NCBI RefSeq assembly: GCF_025153475.1
Contig: NZ_JANZXA010000001.1
Coordinates: 496,001 to 560,000, forward strand
Reading direction: 5' to 3'
DNA: 64,000 nucleotides
Origin: Novosphingobium mangrovisedimenti
GTDB taxonomy: Bacteria; Pseudomonadota; Alphaproteobacteria; Sphingomonadales; Sphingomonadaceae
Position 1 is the first letter of the stretch; each line of letters opens with the position of its first letter. The notes beneath the pieces are model-generated. The model saw nothing but the letters and a program-made list of their open reading frames with translations, ran no database searches and had not been told where the DNA came from. The position numbers and the translations under genes were made by a program. Shown here piece after piece: positions 30,534 through 38,719 of the stretch.

Positions 30534-31181
30534 TCAGAAAGCGTCGGCCTGCCGCCCCGGTGCGGCCAAGGCAAGCACATCGAGGGCCTCCACCCGCTCG
30601 GCAATGCCCAGCGACAGCGGAAAGGGCGACAGGTCGCACGCGAAGCGGCGCGCATTGGCGACCTGCGGGACAAGACACAGGTCTGCGATCGTAAGCTGTT
30701 CGCCAAGACAATAGCGCCCGTGGCGACGCTCGCGCGACAGCATGGATTCAAAGCTCGCCATGCCGGTTGCGATCCAGTGCTCGTACCATCGCTGCACGCC
30801 GGGCTCGTCGACCCCGAAATCCTCCCGCAGCAACTTGAGGACCCGCACGTTGTTGAGCGGATGAATGTCGCAAGCGATAACTTGCGACAGGGCCCGAACA
30901 TAGGCGCGCTCGACGAGGCCGGCGGGCATCAGCGGCGGCTCGGGATAACGTTCCTCAAGGTATTCCATGATTGCCAGAGACTGCGTGAAGGCCTGCCCGT
31001 CCTCGCAAAGAACGGGCACCAGCCCCTGCGGATTGACCGCAAGGAATGCCTCGGTGCGATGCGCCCCCTCGGGCAGGCTTACGAAGCGCTGCGAGTAGTC
31101 GAGCCCCTTTGCGGCAAGAGCCAGACGCAGCCTGTAGGACGTGGAGCTTCGAAAGAAGCCGTAGACGTCGCGCGCGGTCAT
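30534..31181 (-). CDS. Zeta-class glutathione S-transferase (maleylacetoacetate/maleylpyruvate isomerase-like)
   Basis: A 215-residue protein. The zeta active-site motif is present at the start (FFRSSTSYRLRLALAAKGL, Ser12-Ser13), then NPQGLVPVLCEDGQAFTQSLAIMEYLEERYP and the typical C-terminal CDIHPLNNVRVLKLL and LGEQLTIADLCLVPQV. Zeta GSTs isomerise maleyl-acids in aromatic ring-cleavage pathways or act as dehalogenases. The ATG at 31181 overlaps the ABM gene stop, so it is third in the amidase operon. Confidence 0.88.
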   Translation of the reverse strand: MTARDVYGFFRSSTSYRLRLALAAKGLDYSQRFVSLPEGAHRTEAFLAVNPQGLVPVLCEDGQAFTQSLAIMEYLEERYPEPPLMPAGLVERAYVRALSQVIACDIHPLNNVRVLKLLREDFGVDEPGVQRWYEHWIATGMASFESMLSRERRHGRYCLGEQLTIADLCLVPQVANARRFACDLSPFPLSLGIAERVEALDVLALAAPGRQADAF

Positions 31182-31543
31182 TCCGGATCGTTGAGAATAT
31201 GATGCGGCGTGGAAGAAACGACCTCCGCATAAGTGGGCACGAACCGCCGCCCCTCGATCAGGCTGATGAAGGCCGGCCGGATCTCTTCCGCCAGGATCGC
31301 GCGGATCCGGGCATGTTCGGCGATGTCGGACCATTCGGCGATGAGGAAGAACCGCTGCGGGTCGGTGGTATCGCGGCACAGGACTCCATCCTGCACCTGC
31401 GCGGGTGACTTGTGCATCGGATTGCCGTCCGAATAATCGAACTCGTCGAACAGGGCGATGAACTCCTCCTCGCGGCCAGGCTCGACGCGAAAGTCGTAGA
31501 TGTGGAGGTAGTTACCCTTTGTCGCGAGCGGTTCCATTGCCAT
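31178..31543 (-). CDS. ABM-fold (dimeric alpha-beta barrel) protein
   Basis: A 121-residue protein with NYLHIYDFRVEPGREEEFIALFDEFDYSDGN, GVLCRDTTDPQRFFLIAEWSD and IRPAFISLIEGRRFVPTYAEVV, the antibiotic-biosynthesis-monooxygenase fold. Members range from cofactor-free oxygenases to isomerases. ATG 31543 chosen. Between amidase and GST genes in one operon. Confidence 0.75.
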   Translation of the reverse strand: MAMEPLATKGNYLHIYDFRVEPGREEEFIALFDEFDYSDGNPMHKSPAQVQDGVLCRDTTDPQRFFLIAEWSDIAEHARIRAILAEEIRPAFISLIEGRRFVPTYAEVVSSTPHHILNDPE

Positions 31544-31560
31544 CAAGGTGTCCTTTTCGG

Positions 31561-32880
31561 TCAAGATTCCATAGTCGGCGGCGGACAGGCGGCTTCCCAT
31601 GCCCGGGCAGCGGCGAGCAGTCGGTGCTCCTCCCACCAGGGCGCGACGAGCTGCAGCCCCATGGGCACGCCGTTGCGGTCCAGCCCCGACGGCAGCGTTA
31701 TCGCGGGGTGACCGGAAAGGTTGAAAAGCGACAGATAGGGCACCCACGCGTCGCGTAGCGGCCCGACACTCCGTCCGCCGATTTCCAGCGGCGCATCGGT
31801 AGGATGATCCGCCGCGATCGCCGCCGCAGCCGCGCATGGGGTGAGGATGAAGTCGTATCCGGCCGCAAAGACCCGCTGCACGGCCCGGAAAACAGCGGTG
31901 CGACCGGCCAGAGCTGCGCTGAGCCCGAGCGCTGTGGCCTCACGCCCCCGGGCCGCGCCGTCCCGAAACGTCAGGGACAGGCGCTCCCCCAACCGCGCGG
32001 GCAGGGCGGCAACGCGCGCGGCCCACGACACTTCCTGAAGCACGGCCCAGTGCCGCGTGGGATTTTCCAGCGGATACTCGAGCCAGTCCACCCGCGCGCC
32101 CGCATCCGCCAGCACCTTTGCCGCATCGACCATCTGGCATTCAACGTCGTCATCGAGGACCGCATTGCCGGCAAACCGCCAGATCGCGATGCGCCGCCCC
32201 GCAAGGGCATCGCCATCGCTGCCCGGATGCGGGATACGCAGATCCGGTTGCGACAGGCTTTGCGGATCGGACCGGTGCGGCCCCGCGACCGCGACCAGGC
32301 CACGCTCGAGCACGTCCACGTCGCGTGCCAGAAGCCCCAGGTGAACGATGCTGGCGAACCCTTCCGGCACTTTCTCGTGCGGGATGCGGCCCGAGGTGGC
32401 CTTCAGGCCGAAGACCCCGGTCAGGGCGGCAGGCAGACGCGTCGAACATCCCGCATCGGTGGCAAGGGCCAGAGGGGTTGCGCCGGTAACCACGGCCACG
32501 CCCGCTCCGCTCGATGATCCCCCGCAAGTCATGCGCGGATTCCAGGGATTGAGCGTCATGCCCGTCAGCGAAGAATAGCCGAGCGGACTGTGCGCAAATT
32601 CGGTCGTGGTGGTCTTGGCGACGATGCTCGCGCCGGCTTGCCGCAGCCGCGCCACCGCTTCCATGTCACGCTCCGCGGGCGCGGCATCCTGCAGAGCGAG
32701 CGAGCCCCAGCGCGTCGGCGCGCCGGCGACATCGAGAATGTCTTTCACGGACACGGCCACCCCCGCCAGCGTTCCCTTTGGAGTCGACGGGTCGGGCTGC
32801 GCCTCCAGTATCGCGCTGAACGGGTTCCAGGCTGACTGAACGGCCTCGATATTTGTCGCGACGGCGACGCCTGCCTGCAT
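31561..32880 (-). CDS. Amidase-signature hydrolase
   Basis: A 439-residue amidase. Visible motifs are GVAVSVKDILDVAGAPT (catalytic Lys), GGSSSGAGVAVVTGATPLALATDAGCSTRLPAALTGVFGLK (cis-Ser and nucleophile Ser in G-C-S-T-R; the usual G-G-S is G-C-S here) and the C-terminal GHPAITLPSGLDRNGVPMGLQLVAPWWEE. It hydrolyses carboxamides to acids and ammonia. Start ATG 32880 with AGGGG upstream; the frame above it has no ribosome site. Head of the amidase-ABM-GST operon, 24 bases from a GTATAC site. Confidence 0.9.
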   Translation of the reverse strand: MQAGVAVATNIEAVQSAWNPFSAILEAQPDPSTPKGTLAGVAVSVKDILDVAGAPTRWGSLALQDAAPAERDMEAVARLRQAGASIVAKTTTTEFAHSPLGYSSLTGMTLNPWNPRMTCGGSSSGAGVAVVTGATPLALATDAGCSTRLPAALTGVFGLKATSGRIPHEKVPEGFASIVHLGLLARDVDVLERGLVAVAGPHRSDPQSLSQPDLRIPHPGSDGDALAGRRIAIWRFAGNAVLDDDVECQMVDAAKVLADAGARVDWLEYPLENPTRHWAVLQEVSWAARVAALPARLGERLSLTFRDGAARGREATALGLSAALAGRTAVFRAVQRVFAAGYDFILTPCAAAAAIAADHPTDAPLEIGGRSVGPLRDAWVPYLSLFNLSGHPAITLPSGLDRNGVPMGLQLVAPWWEEHRLLAAARAWEAACPPPTMES

Positions 32881-32903
32881 TTCGAGCCCCTTTTGATAAA
32901 AAA

Positions 32904-32917
32904 GGGGTATACTGATC
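32904..32917 (-). promoter_or_regulatory. C(A/T)GTATAC operator-like site 2
   Basis: GATCAGTATACCCC on the minus strand, GTATAC core at 32907-32912, between the divergent amidase (start 32880) and marR (start 32984 or 32927) genes. Confidence 0.55.
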
Positions 32918-32983
32918 GATAATATTGTGTTCAACCCTCCAAAGGACGAAACGACACAAGATCGGATCAAGGATTTCAGAGGC

Positions 32984-33568
32984 ATGGCAAAAACTGATCG
33001 GGTGGAGCCGGCACGCGGGGACACGGGTGAGGAACAGGGTTCCCTGCGCCAGTTGATGGAGGATCTGCCGCTGTGGAAGCGGCCCGGATACCTGATCCGC
33101 AGGGTCCACCAGCTGCACTACGCGCTGTTCTTCGAGGAAGTCGGCGATTCGGACATCACCCCTGTCCAGTACGGGCTGATGACGATCCTTTCGACCAACC
33201 CGGACATCGACCAGATCGCCATTGCGACCAAGCTTGGCATCGACCGGACCAACGTCGCCGACGTGCTGCGCCGGCTGGAACGCGCCGGCCTCGTCGAGCG
33301 CCGCCAGAGCGAAATCGACCGCAGGGCCAAGCTCGTGCGCCTGACCCGGGCCGGACGCGAGATGCTCAGTCGGCACTATCCCGACATGACGCGTGCGCAG
33401 ACCCGGCTGCTGGCATGCCTCAATAGCAAGCAGCGCGAAGCCTTTCTCGATGCGCTGGTCACCATCATCGAAGCGAACAACCAGTTCGGCCGTTCCAGCC
33501 TCACAAACGAGGCCGGGGGGACCGAGACAAAGAGTGCGCGAGGTCGCAAGAAGCGCAGCACGGAGTAA
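32984..33568 (+). CDS. MarR-family transcriptional regulator
   Basis: A 194-residue regulator when started at ATG 32984; a GTG at 32927 would add 19 residues. Winged helix: LIRRVHQLHYALFFEEVGDSDITPVQYGLMTIL, ATKLGIDRTNVADVLRRLERAGLVERRQSEIDRRAKLVRLTRAGREML. The basic C-tail (SARGRKKRSTE) is unusual. It precedes the first transporter by 2 bases and is divergent from the amidase operon. MarR proteins of catabolic clusters usually respond to the aromatic substrate or product. Confidence 0.88.
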   Translation: MAKTDRVEPARGDTGEEQGSLRQLMEDLPLWKRPGYLIRRVHQLHYALFFEEVGDSDITPVQYGLMTILSTNPDIDQIAIATKLGIDRTNVADVLRRLERAGLVERRQSEIDRRAKLVRLTRAGREMLSRHYPDMTRAQTRLLACLNSKQREAFLDALVTIIEANNQFGRSSLTNEAGGTETKSARGRKKRSTE

Positions 33569-33570
33569 TC

Positions 33571-34998
33571 ATGCCGATCACCGCGGCCCATTGGGTCTTC
33601 CTCTTCACCGTCGCCACCATCATTTTCGTGATGGTGGTGCGCCGCAACGTCGCGATTGTCGCCATCGCCGGTACCGTGGCTCTGGCCTTCATGTCCGCCA
33701 ATGCCGGCACGACGCTGCCCGATCGCATGATCTTCGCCACGCAAAGCCTGTTCCGTGCGATCCTGATGGCGGGCATCGGCCTGTTCGACATCATGCTGCT
33801 GGTGGCCCTCATGCTGGCCATGCTGAAAGCCATGAGCAAGGAGGGCGCGGACGAACTCATGATCATCCCGGTGCGCCGGCTGATCGTCGGCCCGCGTTCC
33901 GCGTTCATCACGCTCGCCTGCACGACATACGTGTGCGGCATCTTCTTCTGGCCCTCGCCGGCGACGGCGCTGGTCGGCACGGTCCTGGTGCCGGTCGCGA
34001 TCCGGGCAAGGCTGCCTGCGATCGGCGCGGTGGCGGCCGTCAACATCGCCGGGCACGGGATGGCTCTCTCTTCCGACCCGGTAATCCAGGCGGCAACCCG
34101 CATTTCCGCAGGCGCGGCCCATGTGTCCCCCGGCCTTGTCCTTTTCTACACGGTACTGTTCGCGGGTGTCGTCGGCGTGATCGCGCTTACGGTCTTCGGC
34201 CTGCTGCTCGGACGGGACATGCGACGCGGCAAGGTGGTTGCCAGCGCTTCGACCCTGCCGCTCGGCGACTCTCAGGGGCGCTCCGAGTTCGGCCCCCATG
34301 CCCGCTTCCTCGCCATTCTGACACCGTCCGTGCTGTTCGGAATGGGAACCCTCATCATCTCGCGCGCCCTGTTCGACCCTGCTCACGCCATCTACGGCGG
34401 CGATGCCACGGCGCTTCTCGGCGGGTGCGCGGTCTGCATCCTCGTCATCGCCTGCGTCGTGCAGGACGGGCATCACGCGCTGGAACAGGTCATCGTCCAT
34501 CTTCGCGAAGGATTTGCCTTTGCCGTCAAGGTCTTTGCGCCCGTCCTGCCGATCGTCGCCTTCTTCTTCCTCGGCGACCCCGAGCATGCCGCCAAAGTCC
34601 TCGGTCCGGGCACCCCGGGGTTCCTCCTCGATCTCGGCAAGGCCGCAAGCAGCTTTCTGGGACAGGACAATCCGATCCTGCCCTTCGGCGTGATGGTCGT
34701 CGGGATTCTATCGGGCATCGACGGCTTCGGCTTTTCCGGCTTGCCGCTGACAGGCAGCATCGCCGGTGCCGTCGCCAGTACGGTTCCCGCTAATGCCGCG
34801 ATCCTCGCCAGTATCGGGCAGATCGGCAGCGTCTGGGTCGGGGGCGGCACCATCGTCCCATGGTCGGGCGTCTGCGTGGCCGCGGCCATGGCCGATGTGA
34901 ACCCCGACGAACTGGCCCGGCGCAACTTCCTGCCCGTGGCCCTCGGCTTCCTGGCTGCGGCCACGCTCGCCCTGTTCCTGATATACGCGAACAAATAA
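33571..34998 (+). CDS. 475-residue transporter, ion-transporter (DcuC/ArsB-NhaD-like) superfamily, copy 1
   Basis: A polytopic protein with about 12 predicted helices. Notable segments are ITLACTTYVCGIFFWPSPATALVG, AAVNIAGHGMALSSDPVIQAATRISAGAA, ALLGGCAVCILVIACVVQDGHHALEQV and GQIGSVWVGGGTIVPWSGVCVAAAM. The two central hairpin-like 'FWPSPA' and 'GHGMALSSDPVIQA' segments are shared with the second copy at 42.4-43.9 kb, which has identical length. It follows marR by 2 bases. Probably an organic-anion importer or antiporter; the substrate is inferred to be the same compound as the rest of the island. Confidence 0.75.
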   Translation: MPITAAHWVFLFTVATIIFVMVVRRNVAIVAIAGTVALAFMSANAGTTLPDRMIFATQSLFRAILMAGIGLFDIMLLVALMLAMLKAMSKEGADELMIIPVRRLIVGPRSAFITLACTTYVCGIFFWPSPATALVGTVLVPVAIRARLPAIGAVAAVNIAGHGMALSSDPVIQAATRISAGAAHVSPGLVLFYTVLFAGVVGVIALTVFGLLLGRDMRRGKVVASASTLPLGDSQGRSEFGPHARFLAILTPSVLFGMGTLIISRALFDPAHAIYGGDATALLGGCAVCILVIACVVQDGHHALEQVIVHLREGFAFAVKVFAPVLPIVAFFFLGDPEHAAKVLGPGTPGFLLDLGKAASSFLGQDNPILPFGVMVVGILSGIDGFGFSGLPLTGSIAGAVASTVPANAAILASIGQIGSVWVGGGTIVPWSGVCVAAAMADVNPDELARRNFLPVALGFLAAATLALFLIYANK

Positions 34999-35033
34999 GA
35001 GCCTGCGGTCCGCAAGGACCTTTCAGGACATGG

Positions 35034-35074
35034 CCCCCGGGCGCGCATCCCGCGCACCCGGGGGTTCGTCTTTT
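35034..35074 (+). terminator. GC-rich hairpin downstream of transporter copy 1
   Basis: CCCCCGGGCGCG (35034-35045) pairs with CGCGCACCCGGGGG (35051-35064) with a one-base bulge; TTCGTCTTTTC follows. A plausible rho-independent terminator for the marR-transporter unit. Confidence 0.6.
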
Positions 35075-35310
35075 CGGCCGAGACACGACCTGCGGCAAGA
35101 CCCGAGGCCATAGGACAGACCTGAAGCCCACAACTGGCCAATAGCCCGACCGTGGCGGAACCGGCTCGCCTTCCACGCGACATCCTGCGCAAAGGCTGCA
35201 AGGCTCCCGCTCCCCGTCCACTGGAACGTCCCGCAAGACAGCCCCCTAACAAAACATGGACGGTGCCGTTCCAGCCAAATCCGGGATCATGTCGGGCACA
35301 TACTTCGAAC

Positions 35311-35353
35311 AAAAAAAAAGCCGGCCTGCCCTTTGGTATCGGGCAGACCGGCT
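35311..35353 (-). terminator. Strong rho-independent terminator of the TonB receptor gene
   Basis: On the minus strand AGCCGGtCTGCCC and GGGCAGgCCGGCT form a 13-bp stem with one mismatch, followed directly by nine T residues (the A-run at 35311-35319). It lies 22 bases after the receptor stop. Confidence 0.85.
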
Positions 35354-35374
35354 GTCATGCAGGTTGGGTAATCG

Positions 35375-37975
35375 TTAGAAGGTGATACCGGCGCGAATGT
35401 AGTAGGTGCCACCGGCAAGCCCCATCGGCGAGGTCGTCGGATACTTCGACCCGAGGATGCCGCGGTAGGGATTGAGGTCGGGGCGGTTGTCGAAGATGTC
35501 GGTCGCACCGACCGCGATGTCGAGGTTCTCGAGCGGCTTGAAGCCCACTTCCGCGTCGAAGGTGATCTCCGATCCCGGGTCGAAACGCAGGCCGAGCGAG
35601 TTGACGTGCAGTTCGGTGTACTTGCCGAAGTAGTTCATGCGGACAAGGCCGTGCCAGCGCTCGCTGCTATGCGTAATCGTCGCATTCCCGCGCCAGCGCG
35701 GCAGCATCTTCTCAAGCTGGATCACGCGGCCTTCGTCCAGCAGTTCGTTAGGATCGCTGGGATCGTAGGACGTGACCTCGTTCTTGGTGTAGTTCATCGC
35801 CGCGCTGAAGGCCGTCTGCCCCGCCGGAATGAAGTTGAGCGGCACCGTCGCGACGACGTCGACACCCTGCGTGGTCGAGGAGAAGTCGTTGGTGAAGAAC
35901 TTGAAGGTGCCGATCTGGCTGGCGAAGGCGTAGCCCTGCGCGATCAGGTCGGCACGCTGCAGGTCGGTCAGCGAATAGCTTTGCGACTGCGTCAGGCGGT
36001 TCTTCATCTTGATGTTGAAGTAGTCGATCGTGACATTCAGCCAGGGCTCGTCGAAGACCAGGCCCGCGCTGAAGCTCTTCGACGTTTCCGGCTTCAGCTT
36101 CTGCCCGCCCACCGCGAGCGCGATCGGGTTGTCCGCCGGAATGATGCCGGTCTGGACCAGGGTGCCATCGGCGGTCAGCTGCTGACCAAGGCCGGTGTAG
36201 GCCTGCTGGCCGGGGCTCGGCGCGTGGAAGCCGGTCGCATAGGTCGAGCGGACGCCCAGGCTGTCGGTGATGTGGAACAGTCCGGAAACCTTGTAGGTAA
36301 CCTTGTCGCCGAAGTCGCTGAAGCTTTCGTAGCGCGCGGCGAGACCGAGATCGAGCTGCTCGATCGGATTGGTCTCGAGATCCAGGTAGAACGACCAGTT
36401 GTCGCGCGACCGGCTACCCGCGATGTCGGGCGAATAACCGGCATAGGCATCCTCGCCGACCGTGAAGCCCTGCGTGGCCAGCACGCCGGCCTCATAAGAC
36501 GCCGGCTCACCCGCCTTGACCGTGAACTTCTCGCGATGCCACTCGACACCCCCGGCAATGTTCAGCGGCGTCGCAAAGCCCACCTCGAGCGGATAGCTCA
36601 AGTCGAGGTTGGCAACCTGCTCTTCCTGAATGCGCGAGCCGTTGTAGAACTCGGTCGGGCTGTCGCTGCCCAGGCTCGGATTGATCGAGTTATGGACGTA
36701 GATCGACATCTTGTAGCGGCTCGCGCCGAAGCTGAGGTCGTACTGGAGGTCCGGAAGCAGCTCGCCGCGCAGGCCGGCGGTGCCGAACACGGTCTTCACC
36801 TTGTTGATGAAGTAGGGGCTGTAGCCGCCCGGGTAGAGGCTCGCAGTGGCGAAGCAATTCGGCGTCGCGATCACTTCCGCCAGCCGCGCGGCGGCATCCG
36901 CCGAACCGACGGGGATAGCATCGGCTCCGGTGCCAGGGCAGGCGACCCCATCGTCGGGCGTCATGTCACCGACGAGGAAGTTGCCGGCACCGTCGGTGAA
37001 GACACCGTCGCGGTCGATCGGGTTGCGATAGAAGAAGTCCACGCTGGTCTTACGGCTGCTGTAGCCGCCGAAGGCGTAGAGTTCACCGATGCCGACATCG
37101 ACGCCGCTGTTCAGGAACAGCTTGATGTTATCGCGGATCTGCGGGGTGCCGAAACGGGTCGCGGGATCCGGCACGCCGGTATAGCCCGCTGCCTGCAGAG
37201 CGGCCGCATCGTCGCGCTGCACGGCACGCACGGCACGGTCGGCGCTGCTGTATTCCCCGCTCAGCCGCACGAAGCCGGTATCGCCGACAGGCACGCCGTA
37301 AGTCCCGGCGACCTGGTAGGTGTCGCCGTCGCCCTCGTACGTGCTGCTGAACTGCGACTGGATCAGGCCGCCTGAGACATCGTCGTTCATGATGAAGTTG
37401 ACGACGCCCGCAATCGCGTCAGCGCCGTATTGCGCGGCCGCACCGTCGCGCAACACCTGAACCTGCTTCAGCGCGATGGAGGGAATGACAGAGATGTCGG
37501 GGCTCTGCGAGCCATCGGATAGACCGCCGGAGAAGCTGGGAATGTCGGCCGACCGGTTGAAGCGCTTGCCGTTTACCAGCACCAGCGTGTGATCGGGCGA
37601 AAGACCGCGCAACGTGACAGGCCGAATGCCGGCCGACGTACCGCTGATCGGATTGTCGTTGACGTTGAGCGAAGGCACCACGAGGCGAAGCTGGTTCGAC
37701 ACGTCGGGGCTCGGCTGCTGGCTCAGTTCGGCGGCGCTCACGATGTCCACCGGTGCCGGCACATCGGAAGGCGAGCGCGCCGCGCGGCGCGAGCCGGTGA
37801 CGACAATGGAGGCGCCTTCATCGGAAGTGCCCGCATCCACGCTGGCCGCCGAAGCCGCAGCGGCCTCGGCGAAGGCCGGCGTCGCCGTCAGGACACTCGC
37901 CAGCCCCAGGACGAGTGGAGACGCTGTAGACCACAGATGTCTGTTGGAAATCGAAAGTCCGCTGCTCAAACGCAT
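35375..37975 (-). CDS. TonB-dependent receptor of the catabolic island
   Basis: An 866-residue outer-membrane receptor. Signal peptide ends around TATPAFA; the plug has ASIVVTGSRRAARSPSDVPAPVDIVS, LVVPSLNVNDNPISGTSAGIRPVTLRGLSPDHTLVLVNGKRFNRSADI and QVQVLRDGAAAQYGADAIAGVVNFI, the sphingomonad 'large substrate' type rather than siderophore type. The barrel ends in YYIRAGITF. Start ATG 37975 with GAGGGG upstream. Divergent from the glcG-ALDH-TSUP operon, with three GTATAC sites between. It probably brings the island's substrate across the outer membrane. Confidence 0.9.
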   Translation of the reverse strand: MRLSSGLSISNRHLWSTASPLVLGLASVLTATPAFAEAAAASAASVDAGTSDEGASIVVTGSRRAARSPSDVPAPVDIVSAAELSQQPSPDVSNQLRLVVPSLNVNDNPISGTSAGIRPVTLRGLSPDHTLVLVNGKRFNRSADIPSFSGGLSDGSQSPDISVIPSIALKQVQVLRDGAAAQYGADAIAGVVNFIMNDDVSGGLIQSQFSSTYEGDGDTYQVAGTYGVPVGDTGFVRLSGEYSSADRAVRAVQRDDAAALQAAGYTGVPDPATRFGTPQIRDNIKLFLNSGVDVGIGELYAFGGYSSRKTSVDFFYRNPIDRDGVFTDGAGNFLVGDMTPDDGVACPGTGADAIPVGSADAAARLAEVIATPNCFATASLYPGGYSPYFINKVKTVFGTAGLRGELLPDLQYDLSFGASRYKMSIYVHNSINPSLGSDSPTEFYNGSRIQEEQVANLDLSYPLEVGFATPLNIAGGVEWHREKFTVKAGEPASYEAGVLATQGFTVGEDAYAGYSPDIAGSRSRDNWSFYLDLETNPIEQLDLGLAARYESFSDFGDKVTYKVSGLFHITDSLGVRSTYATGFHAPSPGQQAYTGLGQQLTADGTLVQTGIIPADNPIALAVGGQKLKPETSKSFSAGLVFDEPWLNVTIDYFNIKMKNRLTQSQSYSLTDLQRADLIAQGYAFASQIGTFKFFTNDFSSTTQGVDVVATVPLNFIPAGQTAFSAAMNYTKNEVTSYDPSDPNELLDEGRVIQLEKMLPRWRGNATITHSSERWHGLVRMNYFGKYTELHVNSLGLRFDPGSEITFDAEVGFKPLENLDIAVGATDIFDNRPDLNPYRGILGSKYPTTSPMGLAGGTYYIRAGITF

Positions 37976-38076
37976 GGAATACCCCTCATGAAAGATGCCT
38001 GATCCCAACAGCCCGCACTTTATATGCGTCGCTGATGCCGTTTCCTGCGAGCCACTTATCGCATGATAAATCGCAT

Positions 38077-38090
38077 GCGGTATACAGTGT
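38077..38090 (-). promoter_or_regulatory. C(A/T)GTATAC operator-like site 3
   Basis: ACACTGTATACCGC on the minus strand, core at 38080-38085, 105 bases upstream of the receptor start. Confidence 0.5.
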
Positions 38091-38108
38091 GCGATTTGGA
38101 GATTATGC

Positions 38109-38122
38109 GAGGTATACTGATT
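38109..38122 (-). promoter_or_regulatory. C(A/T)GTATAC operator-like site 4
   Basis: AATCAGTATACCTC on the minus strand, core at 38112-38117. Its centre is 32 bp from that of site 3, about three helical turns. Confidence 0.55.
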
Positions 38123-38211
38123 GTCAAGCGGCATTTTGCAAGTGCGTCGCACAACCCCTTTTTCCCACCCATCCCGCGCGCTTCCGGCGCTTGACAGCGC
38201 TTGGCTGCTAG

Positions 38212-38225
38212 TGTGTATACAGTAT
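38212..38225 (-). promoter_or_regulatory. C(A/T)GTATAC operator-like site 5
   Basis: ATACTGTATACACA on the minus strand, core at 38215-38220, 29 bases before the glcG-like start. Confidence 0.55.
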
Positions 38226-38248
38226 GTAAATGTAGTGGAGTACGCCTT

Positions 38249-38719
38249 TTGCTTACGAAAAACGTGCTGAGTCTCGCCGAAGCGGAACTGCTTCTGAATG
38301 CCGCACAGGCCAAGTCCGAGGAACTGGGCGGCGCCCATGTCATCTGCATCGCCGATGATGCCGGCTACCCGATCGCACTACGCCGCCTCGACAAGGGCAA
38401 GGTGACGAGCGTGCAGATCGCGCAGAACAAGGCTTTCACGGCCGCCGCGCATCGCCGGGTCACGCACACCTTCACCAACACCTACCCCGGCGAGGAAGCG
38501 TGGGGTATCTTCACCCAGCACGATGGCCGCATCACCGTGTTCGTCGGCGGCTACCCGATCTACGTTGACGGCAAGGTCGTCGGCGGCATCGGCGTTTCCG
38601 GTGGCAACGGCGAACAGGACATCGCCGTGTGCGAAGCCGCGATCGAGGCCTTCGCAGAGCACATGCGCGAGACCGGCGGCGGCGAAGTGACCATCCCCGA
38701 AGCGGCCAAGCGCGCATGA
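38249..38719 (+). CDS. GlcG/HbpS-family (DUF336) protein
   Basis: A 156-residue soluble protein. Family signature: LSLAEAELLLNAAQAKSEELGGAHVICIADDAGYPIALRRLDKGKV, NKAFTAAAHRRVTHTF, and IYVDGKVVGGIGVSGGNGEQDIAVCEAAIEAF. Relatives bind haem or small carbon acids, or act as dehydrogenase accessories; the role here is unknown. I choose TTG at 38249, because GTGGAG lies nine bases upstream and the operator at 38215 would otherwise be inside the gene. The ATG of the aldehyde dehydrogenase overlaps its stop. Confidence 0.8.
   Translation: MLTKNVLSLAEAELLLNAAQAKSEELGGAHVICIADDAGYPIALRRLDKGKVTSVQIAQNKAFTAAAHRRVTHTFTNTYPGEEAWGIFTQHDGRITVFVGGYPIYVDGKVVGGIGVSGGNGEQDIAVCEAAIEAFAEHMRETGGGEVTIPEAAKRA

Larger units (their letters stand above)
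35000..35374. other. Convergent intergenic region between transporter and TonB receptor
   Basis: About 375 bases holding two terminators (34.98-35.07 kb and 35.31-35.35 kb) and otherwise no gene or recognised element. Confidence 0.5.
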